The notes under the pieces were generated by a model. The model was not told where the DNA came from. It was given only the letters and a program-made list of their open reading frames with translations, and did no database searches. Below, in pieces: positions 34,069 to 42,801 of a stretch of DNA of 64,000 nucleotides. Within the stretch, counting starts at the first letter, position 1. Every line of letters begins with the position of its first letter. Where the stretch lies: contig CM121342.1 in assembly GCA_051530055.1 (NCBI GenBank), positions 8,184,001 through 8,248,000 of the forward strand, written 5' to 3'. The position numbers and the translations under genes are program-made. The DNA comes from Neoechinorhynchus agilis. Taxonomy: Eukaryota; Acanthocephala.

Positions 34069-34495
34069 ACAGGCGATTGAACACCGACAAACGTTCCCAG
34101 GAAGACCGCACTTCTCTCACTCCCTAAAATTCGGCAGCAATCAATTCTTCTAAAATACATAATAAAATCATGCCGACACGGACTTATGTTCACTAAGTCA
34201 ACAATAAAATTATTCTTTTAGCAGCGCAGCGATCCAACGCCGATATGCCGCAGGCGCTAAAGGGAGAGAACTCACACGGATGGCCATCTTCTCCTCGGGA
34301 TGCATCAGATTATCTGAAGGCGTTTAAAAATTCATATCTTCCCGGATCAAAGATAACACAAAATGGAATAATTTGCTCTTCGGGATTCTCCGTGCTCTGA
34401 CGATGTCAAAGGTGAAACCTTCCTCGTTAACAACGGCGTCGACATTGAGAATCGGAATCGATGTCTCGATGATGAACGTCTTTTAAAGATTCGAT
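34069..34495. other. Spacer between tRNA-Gly and tRNA-Asp
   Basis: No gene seen. 34,083-34,121 is a hot spot of differences between the two blocks (11 in about 40 bp). Confidence 0.5.
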
Positions 34496-34567
34496 CTCGG
34501 TGTCGGGGAATCGAACCCCGGTCACCCGCGTGACAGGCGGGTATACTCACCACTATACTAACACCGA
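34496..34567 (-). tRNA. trnD-GUC: tRNA-Asp (anticodon GUC), copy 1
   Basis: 72 nt on the minus strand. Acceptor stem TCGGTGT pairs with ACACCGA, discriminator G. A box TAGTATAGTGG, anticodon loop CTGTCAC with GTC, B box GGTTCGATTCC. The body closely matches animal tRNA-Asp. It points back towards the tRNA-Gly gene (convergent). Confidence 0.97.
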
Positions 34568-34886
34568 CGCTTAAAATTTCATCCACGGATATTGGAAAAT
34601 CAAATCCGATTTATCGGAATCTTATCTCTCTTATTGTAAATCTCCAAATGCCTCCAGCTCTATCTCGCCTAAAATTAACTAAAATACATCATCTCTGAAA
34701 AATGGCCGGGATAATCAATGCCAGTTTTATAATGAAACGTTTTAAATCACCAAAAACCAAAAACGTCTGGATTTTCCAAAAAGAAACTTAATAGATTTTG
34801 AAGAATTGATGGAAAATGAGTACACGTTTTCGAAAATCAAAATTATTGACCAACAAAAAACGATACTCAAGATAAATAAATTTAAA
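34568..34886. other. Non-coding stretch upstream of tRNA-Asp
   Basis: AT-rich spacer before the second R2-like LINE fragment; nothing recognised. Confidence 0.4.
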
Positions 34887-36475
34887 GGCAGCTAAAGTTC
34901 TATGTAAACGAATCACAGACAAGGTAGGCGCACAATTTCGACCTGTACAACTTGGTTGCTGTACCTCGTGTGGTACCAAGGCGATCGTTCATGCTCTTCG
35001 TAATTATATTGAAAATTCGACTTCGCCAAGTGTTGTGCTTAAACTCGACTTTAAAAACGCGTTCAACTCATTGAATCGACGTTCCCTCCTAAATAGGATA
35101 ATCGAAAACGTACCGGATATTTTCCCGTACTTTCAAACAGCTTACGGCTCAAAGACGCCTCTAATATATGAGAATAATATAATATGGTCGGAGTCCGGAG
35201 TTCAGCATGGAGACCCCCTGGGCCCGATCGGTTTCTCAGTCGCAGTTAATCACGTTGCTAAATCTTTAAAGTCCAAATTCAATGCTTGGTATCTCGACGA
35301 CGGAACTTTGGGAGACTATCCAGCAATAGTTCTGGACGATTTTAAAATATTCGTAGAAAAAACCAAAGAACTGGGGTTGCAACTCAATTTCGCAAAGTGC
35401 CAAATTCTGCTGCTAAACATGAAGGAAAAAGACGAGTCAATTATATTGGATGAGTTTTCATCGGTTGCACCAGGAATAGAAGCCATTAATCTTAGAAAGC
35501 TTCGTCTATTGGGATCTTGCGTGATTAAGGAGAATCTGCCAAAGGATATTGAAATGACCGCTTCATAGCTAAAGCTGATATGCAAGAGAACATAGGAATT
35601 GAAGAGCCATGAAGCAATCTTCTTGATTAAGAACTGCCTCTTCTTGCCTAAGCTCCTCCACAAGCTAAGGACTGTTCTTGCCTTCGACAACACGGACGAC
35701 CTCGATAAATTGAACTGCCTATTGCGCGGTGAGCTGGAGAAAACGCTTAACATCGCCTTTGACGTTACATCGTGGAGACAAGCTACATTACCGACATTAA
35801 GTGGGGGGTTCCGGACTACGACAGACTAAAGATGTCACTTTACCGGCTTTCCTTGCCTCCATTTGTGCTAGTCTTAAGTACTCAACTAATATTTTTCCTG
35901 AGGTCAACGCGGAGCATTTCGATCGAGCTTTTGTGAAGTGGACAACATTAAGCGGGCAAACACAGATACCTAGAGAAAGCAACAAACAGCAAGCGTAAGA
36001 TTCTCCACTCGTTCATCGGGTTCAATCTCAATTACAAGACCAGATGGATGAAGTGGCTAGGGTTCGTCTCGCTGCTTGTTCGACAAAGCAATCTGGAGCC
36101 TGGCTTGATGCTATACCATCCTCAAATTTGAGCACTTTGCTCGATGATGAGACCTTCAAATTCGGAATGAACATTTGGGTCGCTCATAAATGTCGATGTG
36201 ATGTCACGGTGGACAATAAGGGACAACACGGTCTCTCATGTAAGCGATCCGCAGGACGTTTTCCCCGCTATGCTGAAATCAATGCTATCATAAGTCGAGC
36301 GCTGAGATCGATTCAGGTGTCCTGCATCCTGGAGCAAAATAATCTCTGCCGCTCAGACGGGAAACGTCCTGACGGGGTAACGGTCTTTCCCTGGTCACGT
36401 GGCAGATTCTTTATATGGGACGCAACATGCGTCGATACGCTGGCAAAGGAAAATCGAAAGTTTGATTAAACGCTC
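34887..36475 (+). mobile_element. R2-like LINE, 5'-truncated copy A2
   Basis: Starts inside the reverse transcriptase. The frame to 35,568 reads FRPVQLGCCTSCGTKAIVHA, VVLKLDFKNAFNSLNRRSLL, GVQHGDPLGPIGFSVAVNHV and WYLDDGTLGDYPAIVLDD, so the catalytic YLDD is intact. After about three breaks the last frame (36,044-36,469) gives STKQSGAWLDAIPSSNLSTL, the zinc site HKCRCDVTVDNKGQHGLSC and SDGKRPDGVTVFPWSRGRFF with IWDATCVDT. It differs clearly from copy A1, so it is a second subfamily or an older insertion. Confidence 0.85.
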
Positions 36476-36635
36476 AAGACACTTGACTGAACCAATGGCG
36501 AATAATTTTGCCTACACGCATTGCTAAAAAGCCAGGAAAGTTATTCTATAGCCTAAATATTGATTATAACCATTGAAGCAACATTTAAATTAGTTATTTT
36601 TTAACAAAATTCTTACCTATAACGTTTTTAGAATA

Positions 36636-36908
36636 CTATAAGCAAACGATTCCAGTAATACGAAATACAGATTGGTTAAAATGTGAACCGATAAACTTTC
36701 TTGGTTCCGAATGTGATTTATAAAATATATTTATGAACTTATCAGAATTGTGCGAGAGAGGAATATAATGAATGCATCCTTTTTTACGCCAGAATTTAAA
36801 AGGATATCTCATGGGAAAATTCCCGCGCTGGAACCCAACGAATTCAGGGGGGTTAATATACTTATTAGTCGAAGTAAAAGACTGAAGTATTCGAGTTAAA
36901 TTCGACAT
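36636..36908 (-). CDS. Hypothetical reading frame, 90 aa (copy 1)
   Basis: ATG-initiated frame on the minus strand, just downstream of the next frame and in the same direction. It contains YINPPEFVGFQRGNFPMRYP and FKFWRKKGCIHYIPLS, with aromatic and basic residues spaced as in a folded protein. A CAG acceptor at about 36,872 and a GTAAGA donor near 36,908 would allow a 37 nt intron linking it to the upstream frame, but the phases do not join cleanly. Not recognised; conserved exactly in the second block. Confidence 0.35.
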   Translation of the reverse strand: MSNLTRILQSFTSTNKYINPPEFVGFQRGNFPMRYPFKFWRKKGCIHYIPLSHNSDKFINIFYKSHSEPRKFIGSHFNQSVFRITGIVCL

Positions 36909-36917
36909 TCAATCTTA

Positions 36918-37310
36918 CTCATTCTGCCTCCATCAACTTCCAACGAGACTTAGGTATAAATACATTTTTGTCCAATACTTTTTCTGTATACCTGTCAACT
37001 CTGACAAGTTCAAAATAACACATAGCTATTTCCTTGTTCTTAACAAATCCATCCGTATTTTTAACCGCATTGACGATACGCGTCCTTTTTTTGTATTAAA
37101 AAGGCCAATATTGACATAGAAAAATTTCTTTCCATAAAGCCTATAGGCTTCAAGAAAATCTCTCCAGCGAATAGAAGTACGCGCAATTTCCTCGGCCACT
37201 TCCGATGCATCCGTGATAACACAAATACAAATACGACAGCGTATAAAATATTTTCCTGGCATTGAATAACCTGAAAGCGGATTATATCCTTTTAAATGTA
37301 CGGACGGCAA
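36918..37310 (-). CDS. Hypothetical gene with a frame switch at an A7 run (copy 1)
   Basis: Minus strand. The first frame reads LPSVHLKGYNPLSGYSMPGK, TDASEVAEEIARTSIRW and YRLYGKKFFYVNIGLFNTK; after a run of seven A (about 37,088) a second frame continues as RTRIVNAVKNTDGFVKNKEI, AMCYFELVRVDRYTEKV and IPKSRWKLMEAE with a stop near 36,920. Both halves look like ordinary globular protein, so a one-base slip at the homopolymer (biological or sequencing) is likely. First in-frame ATG is at 37,259. Function not recognised. Upstream, 37,407-37,437 is a copy of 31 bp of the TBP-like gene. Confidence 0.5.
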
Positions 37311-37406
37311 GTTATTTCAAGAATTATTGACATGATCACTCGTTCTAGAAATTTCTTCTCGAACATCCGACTGAATCCGCAATCAACATCGACGAACAAG
37401 CCTATG

Positions 37407-37437
37407 CTTAGCTTTCTCGTTATCGGATCTTTCTTCA
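37407..37437. repeat. 31 bp duplicate of TBP-like coding sequence
   Basis: GCTTAGCTTTCTCGTTATCG and the following 11 bases are identical to 37,879-37,909, inside the TBP-like gene (KKDPITRKLS). It lies ~470 bp away in the same orientation, at the upstream side of the unknown gene. Confidence 0.85.
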
Positions 37438-37703
37438 GTACAACTATTGAAGACAATGAATTGTATTAATAAAAAATGTGACAATATTCTCTTTCATCTA
37501 AGATGCGTACACTTAGAATTTGTTTTTTTAGTGCGTTTATAAACAGTCGGCCTTTTTTACAAAAATAAAAATCGCATTAATGTTTGGAATTAGAAGGTGA
37601 CACATTTGTGCCATTATTTATTATATAACTTTGTTATCAAATTCTATGGAGGGAACGTGACACATTCATCGTTCATATTTATTTAAACCGAACGTAAGTT
37701 TGT

Positions 37704-38429
37704 TTAAAGCTCAACGCGTTTAAATATTGGATATAATATATCACACGCCTTCGACAGTTCATCGTAATTTCTGCCATTCATTACTATCTTTCCTGTTGTA
37801 TAAGCCTCAATCTTAACATCGATTCCTTCTATGGCTACATTTGCCCCATGGGAAATTTCCGGCTCGTAAAAGAATTTGCTTAGCTTTCTCGTTATCGGAT
37901 CTTTCTTCGCCCATAAATTGAGCAAACGATACATATCGATTTTAAACCGAAAATCGGTTTTAGCTTGAATCTTCTTCAAACTATATTCTCGAATTTGAGT
38001 CTCTTTCACTCCCGCTTCTGCAAGGCGACGAACTGCATCTTCGGCCAATTCACGGGTCTGATCGATGGTTCCTGAACAATAGACAACAGCTCGACCAAAT
38101 CGGTAAAATGTGACTTTACCCGGGGGAGCGTAATGCATTAATATTAAAATCTTTCCATGCTCGTCTGTTTTGGCATAACTAATTTTTTTGACGAGTTCAC
38201 GAACGTTGAGCTCACCGACGATATGGAAAGTGGCGACGATGTTATAGACAACTATTTGAAATTTTGAAGATTCTTGATTAACTGCCTGTGATTTGTTATC
38301 GAGTTGACCTTCTGATTCAGTTCCGGGCTTTTGAAGTGAACATCGTCTTTTCCTCTCTTTGTTAATCAAATGAATATTTCGTTGTTTCGCTATTGTATCT
38401 GAAAAATTTTGATTTTTCGTCTGGTCCCC
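37704..38429 (-). CDS. TBP-like / TBP-related factor, 5' end uncertain
   Basis: The core has the two TBP half-repeats. Repeat 1: FQIVVYNIVATFHIVGELNV, APPGKVTFYRFGRAVVYCSG, TRELAEDAVRRLAEAG. Repeat 2: FFYEPEISHGANVAIEGIDV, AYTTGKIVMNGRNYDEL and ILYPIFKRVEL at the stop. Sequence is far from canonical TBP and closest in style to TBP-related factors such as TBPL1/TRF2, which act at TATA-less promoters with TFIIA and TFIIB. There is no Met before the core: the frame runs upstream without a stop across 38,429/38,430 into LINE ORF1 sequence that also lacks an ATG. A good splice acceptor (TTTTTCAG, ending at 38,399) suggests the native protein gets its N-terminus from an upstream exon not identified. 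Confidence 0.8.
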   Translation of the reverse strand, partial: GDQTKNQNFSDTIAKQRNIHLINKERKRRCSLQKPGTESEGQLDNKSQAVNQESSKFQIVVYNIVATFHIVGELNVRELVKKISYAKTDEHGKILILMHYAPPGKVTFYRFGRAVVYCSGTIDQTRELAEDAVRRLAEAGVKETQIREYSLKKIQAKTDFRFKIDMYRLLNLWAKKDPITRKLSKFFYEPEISHGANVAIEGIDVKIEAYTTGKIVMNGRNYDELSKACDILYPIFKRVEL

Positions 38430-39749
38430 GCTGATAGATGAAATACGATGGATATCATCCTTAAAGGATTTGAGCCACGGAGCCAGATAACGTCTGTGTA
38501 GCTCTTCTCTGAGTTGTATTGGATTTGCTTCGATTTTTATCGTATTGGGCCATCTTTTAGAAAGCACGTCCACGAAATGCTTACTATTTTGATCGCTGAG
38601 AAGTTGACTCCGACTGTCCGTAGGCACGGGAATTCTCAGAACATTGGGTGGCCCGTACGCCACCCTCCACCGCAACAGCTTGTTGCGCACACATTTTTCC
38701 TTCAGATTGAGATATACTAGTTACAAACACGAACTACGCAACGGTATTGATTAATATTTTAAGTTTTACCGGCAAGCCGGTTTGTTTGATATCAACATTA
38801 AATTTTAGTTTGTTCCTTCTTGCCCGGCCCTCCTCCCGGGATGTATCTGGGAATCCGGAGAGATGTACAAACTTTTAACCTTAGTTTAAAACTTACTGAC
38901 AATCGCTGAAGAAGATCCGAGAAAGTGGATCTAAATATCCAATAAAAACCTTAATTTCATTTATCTCTCCTATCGACAAATAACAATGAATATCTTTTCA
39001 ACAAACTTTTAACCGTGCATTAGAGACTATGTGGCTTTATCACTTCTCTGATGTAATTGGTTTGGCTTTATGCCTAAAAATAAGCCGGACAAGAAGGGGC
39101 AAACTAAAAATTTAATGATGATATTCAATGCGGCACACATATTGCAGAAAATAGGAAAACTACTGGGGAAAGCTCATCTTGATATAAATCTCCAAAAATG
39201 TCTTATTATCCCTAACAACCAGATCAGAGCAACTAATCTTAGAACTTCAACACTTTTATCTAATTTTAAAGAGTTGCCGAAGGTTTCGAAAAATAGCAAG
39301 TTATTAGGACTTAAGGTACCGTTACTTGGATACCCGATTTACGAGTTGGGAAGGATTCGAAATATGTTTTATAAAGCCAAACTCATATTGAAAAGAGGGA
39401 GGCGTTTAGGTATAAATGATAAAATGATGATAAATATAACTAAAACCCTTATTTTTGGTACAATTTGTTTTTTATAAGAGGCAGACCGCCAGAACAACGA
39501 CTAATGATGTTTTTTAAAATCTTCCCGATTGTTAAAAAGATCAAGTTCTTATCAGCGGAATCAAATAAGGCATTGAATAAAGATCTGGCGATTTTCTTTT
39601 TATCCAAAATATAATATTATAGCTGTAAATATAAATTCGCAAAACTTGTTTTTAATACACATAATCAAATGTGTCTGCAACTAATGAAAGGTAAGTTTGA
39701 TTCAATTAATTTTAAAGAAATTATAATCCGAGACTTTCTTAAGAAAAAC
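38430..39749. mobile_element. Third copy of the LINE junction segment (ORF1 piece minus, ORF2 3' piece plus)
   Basis: Matches 23,252-24,574 nearly base for base. At the left edge it abuts the TBP-like gene; at the right edge homology stops inside the last ORF2 codons (AAGAAAAAC), so it is not a natural LINE end. The ORF1 piece (38,430-38,690) reads VAYGPPNVLRIPVPTDS and WPNTIKIEANPIQLREELHR on the minus strand; the ORF2 piece starts at about 39,070. Confidence 0.9.
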
Positions 39750-40644
39750 TGACGTGTATAGTTTTTACACGTTACCCAAAACGATGTGACGTCGGGCATG
39801 AACACAATCGAGGATATTCTGATCAATCAACAACAGTTGATACAGTTGTTGATACGGGAAGCCAAGTCCAAATCCGGCAATATGAACGACAGGAAGCGTT
39901 ATAAAAGCACGATATTTTGCCTAAATATCGGATCTAATAAATTTCTTGATGCAGAGCGGTGGTGTGAATGATAAAACGCGTTATTAAAATTTCATTCTTA
40001 AAAAAATAAAATAAATTCCTTTAATTTTTACGCCATAAACAAGCAACTAACTTACAACAACCTCGGGCAATCAAAAGTTTTCAACAAGTTGGAAACAATA
40101 AGTACAGATTATAGGCCAAACCCGTTAATAAGATAAGCATTAAGTCGTTTTTACAACTCGTTTATTGACTTGAAAAAATCGATTATAATTAATGGCTTTA
40201 GATTTGTTCAGATTTTTCATGATGCCAGAAAGGAAATACAAAGATGATAGATGGAATAATAGGAGCAGAAAAATCCAATACTTCAGCAAACTAATAAACA
40301 GAATAACCCTATGACGTGGTGGATTAATCAGCCGCTAAGATTAATCGAGCAAAACATTGAAATAAAATCACTGATTTTCAGTTCAGATCTCGAAATAAAT
40401 AGTATGACAAATTTTTCCAACTTTAAAACATTGAAATTATTGATGCATCCTTAAAACACCAGTCGCATATTCATGGATTCTTATTGGTAGAAATGCAATT
40501 ATTATCTAGTAAATAATAATTTATCAATCAGAATTTTCCAGAAATTGTTTTTTAATTATATAATTATTACGTAATATAATTATACCACAAAGCGAAACCC
40601 TTTCTGAGAAGGTCACAAAAGCGAAAAAGCTATATTGCCCAAAA
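39750..40644. other. Intergenic region between LINE junction and Tudor gene
   Basis: No supported gene. 39,786-39,971 has a 61-codon ATG frame (TIEDILINQQQLIQLLIREA) with a helical look but no other support. 39,920-40,050 resembles the end of the minisatellite unit (AAATATCGGATCTAATAAAT, CGCCATAAAC). The region should hold the Tudor promoter and, before the rearrangement, possibly the promoter of the TBP-like gene. Confidence 0.4.
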
Positions 40645-41418
40645 ATGAATAACGATCAAAACGAAGATGAGCTAATGCAATCCGACCAAGAGAGCAGAGA
40701 TGGGTCGTCCTATTTTCTCAGACCTGAACACCCCGAGGACAATGAAACGCTGGCTCATTTGAACGAAAATATCCCTGTAGCTGCTGCGTTTTTCGAGAAT
40801 AGCTTGGTCCGTGTTATCGGTGCAACGAGTCCCTACCGATTTTACGTTTGGCCATTGAACGAAGCTGAATTTAATTCGACTTTTCTCCGTGAAATGAATG
40901 AGTATTATTCTAATCCATTTAACCAGTATGACTACGACCATGGATCAGGAGATGAAATGACTATTCACGTTGTAGCTTATGGAGGGAAATATTACCGAGC
41001 TCGCATTTTAATTCGACAATATCGTCTTTATACCGTTTATTTGTTCGATTTCGGTATTACGGTAATCGTAGAAGAATGTTTCATATTTACCTGCGAACCG
41101 CAATTTGCATTAGTCCCGGATATGGCATATCCATGCAGTCTAGAAGATGGCCAGTCGCCCTCAACGGGTTCAATTTTCGATGAAATTCTTTTTCGAGCAA
41201 TTGTTCTTGGAAATGTATTTGAAGCTCAACTTTTATATGTCGATACGTTCCAATGGACACGAATTATTGTAAAACTTTGGAGAGTTCAAAGAATCGGATA
41301 CGAGTTTATAAGGATTGCAAACGACCTAGAAGTGCAAGATCAACGAATACCAATTAGAGCGTTGCTATTGGATGTACAAAATGTGATAAGGCTTCGCTAT
41401 CCAAATCTCCTTTCGTAA
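40645..41418 (+). CDS. Extended Tudor domain protein, single-domain
   Basis: 257 aa, intronless, ATG at 40,645. After an acidic N-terminus the order is SN-like strands (NSLVRVIGATSPYRFYVWPL), Tudor core (GGKYYRARILIRQYRLYTVY then LFDFGITVIVEE and FALVPDMAYPCSL) and the second SN-like half (FRAIVLGNVFEAQLLYVD, TRIIVKLW). This is the layout of extended Tudor domains that bind symmetrically dimethylated arginines, for example of Piwi proteins, in germ granules. The usual FVDYGN reads LFDFGI here, so the aromatic cage may be altered. Family members usually have several Tudor copies or other domains; this one is short. Confidence 0.8.
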   Translation: MNNDQNEDELMQSDQESRDGSSYFLRPEHPEDNETLAHLNENIPVAAAFFENSLVRVIGATSPYRFYVWPLNEAEFNSTFLREMNEYYSNPFNQYDYDHGSGDEMTIHVVAYGGKYYRARILIRQYRLYTVYLFDFGITVIVEECFIFTCEPQFALVPDMAYPCSLEDGQSPSTGSIFDEILFRAIVLGNVFEAQLLYVDTFQWTRIIVKLWRVQRIGYEFIRIANDLEVQDQRIPIRALLLDVQNVIRLRYPNLLS

Positions 41419-42801
41419 GATGGACAACAGATAAACCGAAGGAATTATCTTCGGACAAGTGAAGAATAACTAGACGATTTTTTGACGATTTTTTGACGAT
41501 TAACATTTTAATATATTCCAAATTATTTTATTTAATAAATATTAACGAATTGTTTTGCAGATCAATGGATACCTTTCCTTTTAATAAAATGAAACAGTAT
41601 GTTAAGGAGTTGGTTAGCAACAGAAGGAATACAACCATCACATTCGTTTGAGTAAATGTACAAATATTGATAAATTTATACAAATATTTAACATATTTGG
41701 TTCCTTGTACGACCGCTCGATACACAATTATTTGGGAATAATTATTTTTATATTGCCTGAAAGATATTGTTTAGTATTTATCTTCCCAAATAAATCAATT
41801 ATTCTAAGTGCTTTCCACAACATTAAATATTTTTTAAATTGCTCAGAAATTAATGAAAAATTTTCCATTACAAAACGCGCGAATAAAAAATGTCGAATCC
41901 TATTTGTTTAGTTCTAAATTGAGATTCACTTAAGTAATATTCGTATCAACTAGTAAACAAAGATAAAGTCGAAAAAATTTACAAATGCTGCATATCGACA
42001 GTGACAAATTTCGGATATCTTTGCAAAAGTACGATTATGTTAAATTAAGGTACAAAGTTAATACTTTTAGTAAAAGACTTTGCATAAATGATGATTGGCT
42101 ACCTCGATAAGAATGTTGCAAGTTTTCACCCACTTTTAGGTAAATAAGTGAATTTTCGTCACTCAAATGAAATAAATTACTCGAAGGACAACGAACGTAT
42201 TTCTGACTAAATAAAGCGCGAGAAATATTTTTAATTTCTACAATCGTGGAATACCAATATTTCGTCATTTTAAAGCAATATTTTCTATAAGAAGTATAAA
42301 GATGATACGTAAATTAAATTCGGACTTATCATAGAGTGAGATCCTTATATAAAGTAAGAAGTCTGAATGAACGCTAATAATTTCTGTAACTATTTCGATT
42401 ACTTATAGGCGTACGTTGTAATTTAATTGCCCAAGCGATATTCATAGGAAAGTTGCAGTATTCCTAGAAAAAAATCGTATCCTGCTAGTTACAATAAATA
42501 GTAAATTTTAAGAATAATTTTTTTTGGGAAAGCCAATAAGCATCATGGACTCGAATTCGAACAAGAATTGGCGAGAAAAATAAATAACTTTTCAATCTAA
42601 TACAACTCATTCAGCTCGGCCAAATGAGATCAAACAATTCGCTCGAAAATATATAAGCAACACAGTGTTCTTATAATATTAATAAAGAATGCAAGGAAAT
42701 CAGTGGAGTAAAATGTGAACCCTTTTTATTTCTATATGTTGCTTGCTCTTACCGTAAAAGAAATTCAACGATAAAACGTTTTAATAATAGGATCATAAAA
42801 T
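41419..42801. other. AT-rich convergent intergenic region
   Basis: 1.4 kb between the 3' ends of the Tudor and LRR genes. No supported gene. Short AT-rich frames (for example 41,648-41,911) show no domain. Confidence 0.5.

Noticed and set aside
38430-38690. A Met start for the LINE-TBP fused frame
   Set aside because: The first codon of the longest stretch (38,688-38,690) is GTG, and upstream codons to the stop contain no ATG, so a simple translated fusion is not supported.
39786-39971. 61-codon frame TIEDILINQQQL as a gene
   Set aside because: ATG start and helical look, but no family, no conservation evidence and no copy in the window.
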